Shown here: positions 20,781 through 29,160 of the stretch, piece by piece
Layout: each line of letters opens with the position of its first letter
Position numbering within the stretch: the first letter of the stretch is position 1
Source of the DNA: Vagococcus sp. CY52-2
GTDB taxonomy: Bacteria > Bacillota > Bacilli > Lactobacillales > Vagococcaceae
Length of the DNA stretch: 64,000 nucleotides
Assembly: GCF_022655055.1 (NCBI RefSeq)
Contig: NZ_CP093384.1
Location: forward strand, 1,550,001 to 1,614,000
Reading direction: 5' to 3'
Notes under the pieces: model-generated
Told to the model about the DNA's origin: nothing
The model's input: the letters and a program-made list of their open reading frames with translations, nothing else
Databases searched by the model: none
Translations under genes and position numbers: made by a program

Positions 20781-21641
20781 TTGAATAGACAACTACTTCA
20801 AACTCTTTTTCCTAATGGTTATTTCAACTCAGCGTATCACAAAGAATCAACTAAGTTGATAATTCCTATTGATAATGAATTCTTTTACATTTCAAAACAA
20901 GACATCTCACCTAGGGAAGAAACCCTACTAACTGAACTATTAATCAAACAACCCTTAACAAAAAAAATTGGCGGTCATCTTTGGTATGATTATTTATTTA
21001 ATCAAGCTGAAATCCCTACTTCACCTGACTATTATCGTATCATTCAGATTAAAATAAGAAAAGATTCAGTTAATAAAAAATCTTGGCTTACTCATTTGTC
21101 AAAGCTATTTGATTCTATCGTTGATTCGTTTTTTATTGATGAAACGTCCGCTATTTTAATTGAAAAACGAACCTCTGTTTCCTATTCTTTTCAAGATATT
21201 AAAGCTATGCTTCTAACTTTGGAAAGTGAATTTTTGATACAAACAACAGCTTTTATTGGTCAATTTTATCAGATCTCTCCAGAATTCATTACCTATTTTA
21301 AAGAAGAAAAAATAATTTTTAATAAATTTGTTTATAATTATCATCCAAATGATGTTTTCAGTTTTGAAGATGTCGCATTAGAATATCTAACCAAAAAAGC
21401 CATTAAGGAAAGCCCCTTAATGACTAAATTATACACATCGACTATTTTTGATAAAGATACTATTCTAATGATTAAAACATTATGGAATGAAAAAGGTAAT
21501 ATTACCTCCAGTGCCAAGAAGCTCTATACTCATCGAAATACTTTACAATATAAACTTGATAAGTTTTCGGAACAAACAGGTATTTCTCTCAAAAATATGA
21601 CTGAACTAACGCTATGTTACTTATGGATACTGTCGCTCTAG
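20781..21641 (+). CDS. PucR/CdaR-type regulator with C-terminal helix-turn-helix
   Basis: A 286-residue protein whose last 60 residues (TLWNEKGNITSSAKKLYTHRNTLQYKLDKF) match the PucR C-terminal HTH, in which a Fis-like helix-turn-helix recognises DNA. The N-terminal 220 residues are not a domain I recognise and probably hold the sensor part. The start is TTG at 20781: the nearby ATG at 20771 runs into a stop after two codons, and an AAAGGA site lies upstream. It is divergent from tadA, and its stop overlaps the convergent peptidase gene by four bases. The target is unknown; it has no obvious structural-gene partner here. Confidence 0.75.
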   Translation: MNRQLLQTLFPNGYFNSAYHKESTKLIIPIDNEFFYISKQDISPREETLLTELLIKQPLTKKIGGHLWYDYLFNQAEIPTSPDYYRIIQIKIRKDSVNKKSWLTHLSKLFDSIVDSFFIDETSAILIEKRTSVSYSFQDIKAMLLTLESEFLIQTTAFIGQFYQISPEFITYFKEEKIIFNKFVYNYHPNDVFSFEDVALEYLTKKAIKESPLMTKLYTSTIFDKDTILMIKTLWNEKGNITSSAKKLYTHRNTLQYKLDKFSEQTGISLKNMTELTLCYLWILSL

Positions 21642-22336
21642 TTTCTATTATTATTTCCAAATAATAAAAATAGACGTAATACTTGTAAGAGTGATGCTAC
21701 AGCTGCTGCGACATAAGTTAATGCAGCGGCCGTTAGTACTTTTTTTGCCATAACTAATTCATCATCTTCTAAAATATGATTTTCACTCAATATAGCTAAT
21801 GCTCGCCGTGAAGCATTGAACTCTACCGGTAAGGTCACAACTTGAAAAAGAAAAGTTAAAGCAAAACACCATAACCCTATCGTCACTAATGCTGGTGTGG
21901 CACTAAAAAATATGGCACCAATTAAAATTAATGGAATAGATAGTTTAGCGCCAAAGTTAACGACTGGAACCATCGCAATCCTTAATTTTAATGGAGCATA
22001 ATGTTTTTGATCTTGAACAGCGTGTCCACATTCATGGGCGGCGACACCAATCGCTGCAACTGACCTTGAATCTGCTACAGTTTGTGATAAACTAAGTATT
22101 TTCGTACTTGAATTGTAATTATCCGTCAAGTCTCCTGATATCTGTTGTACACCAACATTATGGATACCAGAGTCTTGTAAAATCAAACGAGCAACATCTG
22201 TTGCTGTGTACCCTTTTCTATTCATCACTTTGTCAAATTTTCGGTAAGTGCTATTCACATAACTAGATGCTACCATTGATAATAACATACCAATAATCAC
22301 CAATATATAGGTGCTATCAAAAAATGGATAAAACAT
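21638..22336 (-). CDS. Membrane zinc metallopeptidase, YugP type
   Basis: A 232-residue membrane protein with an N-terminal transmembrane segment (STYILVIIGMLLSMVASSYV), the zinc motif AAHECGHAVQD (HExxH variant), and two or three C-terminal membrane segments (SIPLILIGAIFFS, LVTIGLWCFALTFLF, LTYVAAAVASLLQVL). It belongs to the neutral zinc metallopeptidase_2 family, whose substrates are unknown. The frame is open to 22411; the ATG at 22336 with AGGGGG nine bases upstream is the better start. Its 3' end overlaps the preceding convergent gene. Confidence 0.88.
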   Translation of the reverse strand: MFYPFFDSTYILVIIGMLLSMVASSYVNSTYRKFDKVMNRKGYTATDVARLILQDSGIHNVGVQQISGDLTDNYNSSTKILSLSQTVADSRSVAAIGVAAHECGHAVQDQKHYAPLKLRIAMVPVVNFGAKLSIPLILIGAIFFSATPALVTIGLWCFALTFLFQVVTLPVEFNASRRALAILSENHILEDDELVMAKKVLTAAALTYVAAAVASLLQVLRLFLLFGNNNRN

Positions 22337-22591
22337 ATTTCTATACCCCCTTATTATTGTCTCAATAACATTGTAACAGATTTTATAAAAAACATTTATA
22401 AAATAAATCAAATTTAGTAGTAGAAATCCTCTACTTAACAGTGTTTTAATAAATTCTTAATATTCTACATGGGTATTTTTGTTAAGTAGATTTTTTATAC
22501 AAAATAAGGTATCTTTATAAGGTAAGGTTATTTTGAATCCTAATAACCACGTGACTATTATAAATAAAACTCATATGAAAGGAATACATCT

Positions 22592-24097
22592 ATGCGTGAA
22601 CTTCTAGATACTCCCACTCAGAGACGACTTCACATACTTGAACAACTTAATGAAGTCTCTAATTGGATTAGCTCTAATGAACTGGCAAAAAGTAATAATG
22701 CCTCATTAAGAACGATAAATAATGATGTGAGTTATTTAAAAGAAAATTGGTACCCACATCTACTCATTGAAACATCTAAAAAAAATGGGGTGCGTTTACA
22801 AACACAACCCAGTAGTCATATTGAGGTAGTTTATCGATACGTCCTAAAAAATTCAGAAGCTTTTCGTTTAATCGAATCTGTTTTTTTTGACACCACACTT
22901 AGTATAGAAAAATGGGGTGAAAAGCTATTTATCAGTGAATCTTCCTTGTATAGAATCACAGGGGATGTTTCAAAATCATTAAAAAAATATGGACTTACTC
23001 TCGAAAAAAAACCGTGTCGCGTGATTGGGAAAGATGAGTTTTTTGTTCGATTTTTCTATACAAATTATTTTTTCGAAGCATATCAAATTAATGAGTGGCC
23101 TTTTCCTTCTGATAAGAAAAAAACCATTCAATTTGTGAAAGATATTGTAGAGTATTTTAATGAAGAGGTCTCCGAAAAAGACCTGCTACTTATTAGTTAT
23201 CTTCTTTGCATATCACTAACTCGTCAAAGCCAAGAATTTTTTATCGAAGGATATGACAAAAATATCTTTACAAAAGAGATGTATCACTCACTCAATCGCA
23301 ATGCAAACGACTTAGCTAATATTGCTAAAGACTATGGCTTATTAATTAACGATCAACTCATCTATGATTTGATGTTTTCCTTGTATTACCATTTAATTAA
23401 TTGGCATTCTGAAGAGGAATATCTACACGTTACAAAAGAAATTAAGCACTTAATGAAAAATATTCGAAATGTGTTTGATTTCACTCTAACCAATCAGTTA
23501 TCTGATAAAATTGAGAATTCAATGAAACATACTTATTTAAAACATACAATCTATCCCTATCCAAATTATATTATTTTTAATAAAAAATTTTATAACGCTA
23601 TAGCGATAAAAAAATTATTTCCTACCATGGCACTCGTGATTGAACAAGAATTAATCAAATTAGAAAAATCAACTGACTTCCCATGGTATACTGATTATTT
23701 TTATGAAGTACTTTGTACAATTATGATTCAATGGACGGACTTACCAACATTATTAGAAAATAAAAAACAAAAAGCTAAAATTCTTGTTATGAGTAGCCTA
23801 GGGTATGACCATTCAGACTTCTTATCTAAAATGATTCAAAAAAACTTTGTTAACAAAGCTATCATTGAAGCATATACACAATCTGTTATTTTTATTGATG
23901 ATATTCCAAAAGAATATTTTCAATCTTACGATATTATTATTAGTACATTTGACTCTGAAATATTGCCGCAAGATAAATTAGTTGTTATTGATGATATTCC
24001 ATCAAATTCCGATTGGGGGACAATCCGGCGAGCAATTAACAATACTCATCAACTAGATGAAAAAGTAGTCACTTACTTAAATAATAATTATTACTAG
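22592..24097 (+). CDS. Mga-type helix-turn-helix transcriptional regulator
   Basis: A 501-residue regulator with the Mga/AtxA layout: an N-terminal winged HTH (ILEQLNEVSNWISSNELAKS, then NASLRTINNDVSYLK), a second Mga-type HTH (ISESSLYRITGDVSKSLKKY near residue 110-130), a helical PRD-like middle, and a C-terminal EIIB-like segment (AKILVMSSLGYDHSDFLSKM near residue 400). Such regulators often respond to sugar availability through PTS phosphorylation and control surface or virulence genes. GAAAGGAA lies seven bases before the ATG. The next gene, a diguanylate cyclase, starts 11 bases after its stop, so they form an operon. Confidence 0.8.
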   Translation: MRELLDTPTQRRLHILEQLNEVSNWISSNELAKSNNASLRTINNDVSYLKENWYPHLLIETSKKNGVRLQTQPSSHIEVVYRYVLKNSEAFRLIESVFFDTTLSIEKWGEKLFISESSLYRITGDVSKSLKKYGLTLEKKPCRVIGKDEFFVRFFYTNYFFEAYQINEWPFPSDKKKTIQFVKDIVEYFNEEVSEKDLLLISYLLCISLTRQSQEFFIEGYDKNIFTKEMYHSLNRNANDLANIAKDYGLLINDQLIYDLMFSLYYHLINWHSEEEYLHVTKEIKHLMKNIRNVFDFTLTNQLSDKIENSMKHTYLKHTIYPYPNYIIFNKKFYNAIAIKKLFPTMALVIEQELIKLEKSTDFPWYTDYFYEVLCTIMIQWTDLPTLLENKKQKAKILVMSSLGYDHSDFLSKMIQKNFVNKAIIEAYTQSVIFIDDIPKEYFQSYDIIISTFDSEILPQDKLVVIDDIPSNSDWGTIRRAINNTHQLDEKVVTYLNNNYY

Positions 24098-24108
24098 GAG
24101 TTTTATAC

Positions 24109-25287
24109 ATGTTAGATTTTGTTAATGCTATTTTAATCAACTTGTCTATCATCGTTAGTACTGCATTGACTCTTTATTTCCTATCTGTTAGACAATCTTT
24201 GACAGATAATCAAGTTGATTCAGATTTTATGAATCATACCGGTCACCTTTTGCTATCTAAAAACCATCAGATTTTTTTAGGAATCATTGTAGGCATACTC
24301 TGTTTTTTTATTTCATTAAACAAAATACCCGTTCCTTTATATGGTGGAATCAGCGTTGATGTTAGATATTTGCCCATCTTTTTTTCTATTTATTATGGTT
24401 CAACATTAATAGGAGTATTTAACGGTGGCACACTGATTATTTTAAAACTAATCCAATACAGCCTTAGAAGTGCACATATGTATGAAATTTTTAATAATAT
24501 TTTTCTGACTATTTCACTCGTTATTTTAGCTACTATCATAAAGAAACAACATTTTTCACAAAAAAAATCAGTATTAATTTTTCTTGTCGTAGCCTTGTCA
24601 ATTCGATTAGGGACATTTTGTATCCTTTTTTCTCCACCTACGTCGATTAAAGTATTAATTAATGTTTTATCATACATTATGATTTTTTCATTAGTCTTTT
24701 TATTTACAGCATGGTTAATTGATTCATCTATCTCAATTTCCAAAACAATTCATGTTTATCGAACGTCATCAATTTATGACCATCTTACAAAGTTATACAA
24801 TAAAGAATCATTCTATTTTTTCTTAGATCATGTTTACCATGATTTAATTATGAACCAAGCAACTTGTGGAGTTGCCATATTAGATATTGATAATTTTAAA
24901 CAAATCAACGATCACCATGGTCACTTAGCTGGAGACCAGGTTTTAATTCATATTGCTAATCTATTAACACTAGATAAGCCATCTTTAGAATCTCCTAGAA
25001 TTTGTCGAATCGGAGGAGATGAATTCGCGATGATCTTTAAATCACCTATAATTCAGCCTGAAGAGTTTATCGAAAAAAAATTAATACAAATAAACCAAAC
25101 TCCTTGTATTTATGAAAACTTAACGATTCCAATAGAAATATCTTGTGGTTTAGCTATTATTAAAAAAACAAGTATTAAAAATAAAAATTTTAGTACTGAA
25201 GATATGTTCAAATTAGCTGATAGCATGCTTTATAAAGCAAAAAAAATTGGAAAAAACCAACTCGTTACAACTTATCGAACTATTTAA
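24109..25287 (+). CDS. Membrane diguanylate cyclase (GGDEF) with 5TM sensor
   Basis: A 392-residue protein. The N-terminal half has a TM segment followed by about five more (FLGIIVGILCFFISLN to VLSYIMIFSLVFLFTAWLI), resembling the 5TMR-LYT sensor. The C-terminal half (from about residue 222) is a GGDEF domain: the metal-binding ILDIDNFKQINDHHGHLAGD and the active-site ICRIGGDEFAMIF are intact, so it should make c-di-GMP. The RxxD inhibitory I-site just before GGDEF is absent. It is co-transcribed with the Mga-type regulator and followed by a strong terminator. No EAL or PilZ protein is seen in the window. Confidence 0.9.
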   Translation: MLDFVNAILINLSIIVSTALTLYFLSVRQSLTDNQVDSDFMNHTGHLLLSKNHQIFLGIIVGILCFFISLNKIPVPLYGGISVDVRYLPIFFSIYYGSTLIGVFNGGTLIILKLIQYSLRSAHMYEIFNNIFLTISLVILATIIKKQHFSQKKSVLIFLVVALSIRLGTFCILFSPPTSIKVLINVLSYIMIFSLVFLFTAWLIDSSISISKTIHVYRTSSIYDHLTKLYNKESFYFFLDHVYHDLIMNQATCGVAILDIDNFKQINDHHGHLAGDQVLIHIANLLTLDKPSLESPRICRIGGDEFAMIFKSPIIQPEEFIEKKLIQINQTPCIYENLTIPIEISCGLAIIKKTSIKNKNFSTEDMFKLADSMLYKAKKIGKNQLVTTYRTI

Positions 25288-25330
25288 AAAGCTTTAAAAA
25301 TGGGTACTCCAATTTTAAAGCTTTTATATT
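25286..25330 (+). terminator. Terminator after the diguanylate cyclase gene
   Basis: AAAAGCTTTAAAA and TTTTAAAGCTTTT are perfect 13-base arms (25287-25299 and 25313-25325) around a 13-base loop. Confidence 0.85.
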
Positions 25331-25351
25331 AACTTAAAAGAGGGAAATTGT

Positions 25352-26134
25352 ATGAATTATTATGACCAACATTTACATACTCATCATTCATTTGACTCGG
25401 AAGAATCATTTGAAAATTATTTAAACACTTACTCACCTGACTTTTTCGTTACAACTGAACACCTAGATTTAAAGAACCCCTGTGTCAATGGCAAAGACAG
25501 TATTCCTGATTACCACCTATACAATGAAGAAATTAATCGCCTGTCTCTTAACACTCATACCAATCTTCTCAAAGGAATAGAAATAGGTTATGTCAATACT
25601 CAAGCTACATTACTTAACGATTTTCTAAAAGGCAAAGAATACGACGTTATTTTACTTAGTATTCACCAAAATGGCGTATTTGATTATATGGATGACGATG
25701 TTTTAACATTAGATACAGATGTTTTAATCAGTGATTACTATTCTAGAATGTTAGATGCTGTTAAATCAGCTAAATTTGGTAATATCTTGACACACTTTGA
25801 TTATGGTGTGAGGCGACTTAATTTATCCGTTAATGAGTTTAGACTAATAGCTGAACCTTATTTAGTTAATATTTTTAAAAACATCATAGAAAAAAATATT
25901 GCCTTTGAACTAAATGCTAAAAGTTTTATCAAATATGGTAACAAAGAGCTTTATGAATATGCGATTCCTTTATACATCTCTTTAGGAGGAAAATTATTCA
26001 CTTTAGGATCTGACGCCCATGTTGCAGAAGATTATGAATTAGGATTTAAAGAAATGAAAAACTTATTAATTAAAAACGGCATCTTTGAATTAGCTGTCTA
26101 TCAAAAGCAACAACTAATTATGGTAAACATATAA
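25352..26134 (+). CDS. PHP-domain phosphatase, HisJ family
   Basis: A 260-residue metallophosphoesterase of the histidinol-phosphatase (HisJ) family. Seen: the N-terminal metal motif DQHLHTHHSFDS, a second set TTEHLD, GIEIGY, LSIHQN, THFDYG, and the C-terminal ELNAKS and LGSDAHVAEDY motifs, together the full trinuclear-site pattern. No other histidine-biosynthesis genes lie nearby, so the true substrate may be another phosphomonoester. GAGGG precedes the ATG. It sits after the diguanylate cyclase terminator and shares a bidirectional terminator with the convergent metal ATPase. Confidence 0.87.
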   Translation: MNYYDQHLHTHHSFDSEESFENYLNTYSPDFFVTTEHLDLKNPCVNGKDSIPDYHLYNEEINRLSLNTHTNLLKGIEIGYVNTQATLLNDFLKGKEYDVILLSIHQNGVFDYMDDDVLTLDTDVLISDYYSRMLDAVKSAKFGNILTHFDYGVRRLNLSVNEFRLIAEPYLVNIFKNIIEKNIAFELNAKSFIKYGNKELYEYAIPLYISLGGKLFTLGSDAHVAEDYELGFKEMKNLLIKNGIFELAVYQKQQLIMVNI

Positions 26135-26178
26135 AAAACGGCAAACATTCAAGAACCATATGAATGTTTGCCGTTTCT
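26133..26178. terminator. Bidirectional terminator between PHP phosphatase and metal ATPase
   Basis: AAACGGCAAACATTC and its exact complement (26136-26150, 26162-26176) form a 15-bp stem with A-rich and T-rich flanks, serving both convergent genes. Confidence 0.9.
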
Positions 26179-26179
26179 T

Positions 26180-27976
26180 CTATTTGTCTTTTCTTGCTCT
26201 TAATGCTGATAAAATAGACACAGTATCCACTACTTCTTGCAACATGGCACCGATTAGTGTCGGAATAATTCCTAAACTAGCAATAAGCATCAAGATAACA
26301 CAAATAAAAATACCAATCAACACTGATTGCTTTGCTATCTTCATTGTGTTTTTGGATATGTCTATCGCATCTGTCACTTTGGACAAATCATCTTTTAAAA
26401 TAACAGCATCTGCACTTTCACTAGCAGCGCTTGAACCATGAGCCCCCATTGCTATTCCAACATCTGCCATTGCAAGGGCTGGTGCATCATTCATCCCATC
26501 TCCTACCATAATAGCTGGAGAATTGGTTTGCGTTAATTCTTTAATAATGTCTATTTTTTCTTGTGGTAAACATTTTGCATGAATTTCTATGATACCCACG
26601 ATATCCCCAATTTTTTTTGCTATTTGTAGATTATCTCCTGTAATCATTAAAATACGATTGATGCCTAATTGTCTTAATCGTTTAATTGTTTTTTGTGATT
26701 CAGGCCGAACAATATCTTCAAATTCGATGTTTCCAACGTATTTATCATCAATAGATACATAAACTGCCGTATTCTCAGTTGTAGAGTGTATAGTGTCAGC
26801 TACATAGTTAGCTTTTCCCACTTTAACTAATTGATCCTTTATCTTTCCTTGTACACCTTCACCCGTCACTTCTTTCAATTCTGTCACATCCAACAAATCA
26901 ATTCCCTGTGATAAAGCATATAATACTAAAGAACGTGCTAAGATATGAGTTGATTCTTGTTCAATACTCGCTGCCAATTGGATAAGTACTTTATCTGATA
27001 AAGTATCTTTAATACTTGTAATCCTATAAACATCTAAACTTCCTTCGGTTAATGTCCCAGTTTTATCAAAAGCAATACTTTGCGCATCAGATAATTTTTC
27101 AATTGTTGTTCCTGTTTTAACTACAACGCCATGTCGACTTGATCGACTCATACCTGCTACAAGTGCTATAGGTGCTGCTAAAATCAATGGACAAGGTGAT
27201 GCAACAACCAATACTTGAGCAAATCTTACAGGATCTTTTGAAATAAACCATGCTACACCACCAATTAAATAAGAAATAATTGTAAAAGGAACAGCATATC
27301 TATCAGCCAAACGGACAAAATTTGCTGGCTTAGATTCAGATTCTTTGACTAATTTTACAATCGTTTGATACTGACTATCAGCAGCAATCTTTGTCACTTT
27401 AAATTTAATTGCCACGTCCCCATTAACAGAACCCGACATAACACTATCATTCACTTTTTTTTCAATGAATCTTGACTCACCTGTCAATGAGGATTCATCA
27501 AAAGAGGAGATTCCCTCGATAATTGTTCCATCTACTGGAACAATTTCTCCAGGTTTTACTAAAATCACATCCCCTACCTTCACTTCTTCCACGCGATAAT
27601 CTACCAACTTATTATTTTCTACTTTATGAGCAATTTGAGGCGTATTATCAAGTAGTGTTTTTAGTTCTTTCCCAGCTTGACCTGCTGCATAATCTTCCAA
27701 ACTATCCCCACCAGTTAACATCACTAAAACCATTAAACTTGCCCAATATTGCCCAACGGCCAGAGTAGCAACAATAGCAGTAATAGCTAAAATATCCACA
27801 CCATATTTTCCTGATTTTAGGGTTTTAATCATGCCAATAAACATAGAAATAGTTGTCATACCACCAATAACTATAACAATCCAATATGCTACCATAGACT
27901 GATGACATACAAATTCAGCAATCAACGCTATGACACCTGCAAAAATAGTTAATAAAAACTTCCTCAAATTTGTCAT
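26180..27976 (-). CDS. P1B-type heavy-metal-transporting ATPase
   Basis: A 598-residue metal efflux or uptake ATPase without an N-terminal metal-binding (HMA) domain. Seen: the actuator motif SSLTGESRFIEK, the membrane metal motif ASPCPLILAAPIAL (SPC rather than CPC), the phosphorylation motif AFDKTGTLTEG, and the hinge motif MVGDGMNDAPALAMADVGIAMG. An SPC motif with a short N-terminus is typical of P1B-4 ATPases (cobalt, iron or zinc). However, the last membrane helix reads LQEVVDTVSILSALRA instead of the HEGGT-like motif of that group, so the substrate is unresolved. GGAG lies about seven bases before the ATG. Confidence 0.85.
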   Translation of the reverse strand: MTNLRKFLLTIFAGVIALIAEFVCHQSMVAYWIVIVIGGMTTISMFIGMIKTLKSGKYGVDILAITAIVATLAVGQYWASLMVLVMLTGGDSLEDYAAGQAGKELKTLLDNTPQIAHKVENNKLVDYRVEEVKVGDVILVKPGEIVPVDGTIIEGISSFDESSLTGESRFIEKKVNDSVMSGSVNGDVAIKFKVTKIAADSQYQTIVKLVKESESKPANFVRLADRYAVPFTIISYLIGGVAWFISKDPVRFAQVLVVASPCPLILAAPIALVAGMSRSSRHGVVVKTGTTIEKLSDAQSIAFDKTGTLTEGSLDVYRITSIKDTLSDKVLIQLAASIEQESTHILARSLVLYALSQGIDLLDVTELKEVTGEGVQGKIKDQLVKVGKANYVADTIHSTTENTAVYVSIDDKYVGNIEFEDIVRPESQKTIKRLRQLGINRILMITGDNLQIAKKIGDIVGIIEIHAKCLPQEKIDIIKELTQTNSPAIMVGDGMNDAPALAMADVGIAMGAHGSSAASESADAVILKDDLSKVTDAIDISKNTMKIAKQSVLIGIFICVILMLIASLGIIPTLIGAMLQEVVDTVSILSALRARKDK

Positions 27977-28165
27977 ATTAATTCTCCTATCATTAGTCTT
28001 TTATCATATTTTATCACTAATGTCTTTAATCAAATAAAAATAATACTTAAATGAGAAAAGTAATCATTTAAATGTTGAAAAGCCATAGAATCTTCTTATT
28101 TTTTTAGTGATTGAGTGATAATTTTCTTATACAATAACGACTGACTATAAAAAGGAAGTGACACA

Positions 28166-29116
28166 ATGTTAACAAGCTATTCAACCATTCTCGTTCTATT
28201 CATCATTATCTCATTAGGTTATTTTCTATCAAAAAAGGGAATTTTTACCAAACAAGTTGGAACAGCCTTATCATTTTTTGTTATTAATTTTGCCTTACCT
28301 TTAGAAATATTTCTTCGTATCACTCGTGATTTTACCAAACAAAGACTCCTTTTATTATTCAAAGACTCCTTTTTTCCAGTATTAACGATTAGTTTAGTAT
28401 TTGTTATCGGATATTTGATTGCTCACCTATTAAACATTGCTAAACATCAAATTGGAGCCTTTACTCTGTGCTTTTCATCTCCTAGTGCAGCATTTATTGG
28501 TTTACCAATTATTTTAGGCTTATACGGTGATAAAGGTCTACCTTATGCTTTATTAGCCTATATTGTGACTAGCGTATCTACCTGGACAATTGGCGTGATG
28601 TTGCTTAACCACGATAGTAATCTTACCTCGAGTAAACATAATGCTTTTGATATCAAACGAACAGTAAAAGAATTATGCAGTCCTCCAATAATAGCCTTTT
28701 TAATCGCCAGTATGTTTGTTTACTTTAATATTCCAATTCCTTCAATCGCTACCTCTTTATTTGGCTATATTGGGGAAACAACTTCTACCTTGGCAATGCT
28801 ATACATTGGGACAACCATCTATGAAACCGGAATAAAAAATTTAACTTTTTCAAAAGAAACTGTTGGAATTTTAATAGGACGTTTTGTCGTTTCCCCATTA
28901 GTAGTCATACTACTAGCAACTTTCTTTCATCTTCCCCCAATAGTGGGAGCAGTTTATTTGATTCAATTTAGTATTCCTGTATCAAATACCGTGGCAATAC
29001 TAGCTGGTGAAAAACAAATAGATGTCAGTTTTACAGATGCCTCATTAACCTATTCTTTATTTGCTTATCTTTTAGCATTTCCTATCTTAATGAAGTTAGT
29101 ATCTATCTTTTTTTAA
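28166..29116 (+). CDS. AEC-family (auxin efflux carrier-like) permease
   Basis: A 316-residue membrane protein with about ten hydrophobic segments in two homologous halves. The N-terminal half carries SLGYFLSKKGIFTKQVGTAL and FVINFALPLEIFLRITRDF; the C-terminal half carries GAVYLIQFSIPVSNTVAILA. This is the AEC family, which in lactic acid bacteria includes malate permeases, but no malate-enzyme gene lies nearby, so the substrate is open. AAGGAAG precedes the ATG. It is divergent from the metal ATPase and convergent with treC. Confidence 0.85.
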   Translation: MLTSYSTILVLFIIISLGYFLSKKGIFTKQVGTALSFFVINFALPLEIFLRITRDFTKQRLLLLFKDSFFPVLTISLVFVIGYLIAHLLNIAKHQIGAFTLCFSSPSAAFIGLPIILGLYGDKGLPYALLAYIVTSVSTWTIGVMLLNHDSNLTSSKHNAFDIKRTVKELCSPPIIAFLIASMFVYFNIPIPSIATSLFGYIGETTSTLAMLYIGTTIYETGIKNLTFSKETVGILIGRFVVSPLVVILLATFFHLPPIVGAVYLIQFSIPVSNTVAILAGEKQIDVSFTDASLTYSLFAYLLAFPILMKLVSIFF

Positions 29117-29118
29117 TC

Positions 29119-29160
29119 AAAAAACCAGCTACTTTTATTATAAGTAACTGGTTTTTTATT
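29119..29160. terminator. Bidirectional terminator between AEC permease and treC
   Basis: AAAACCAG/CTGGTTTT arms, extended by TACTT/AAGTA with one bulge, and T-runs on both strands. Confidence 0.88.
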
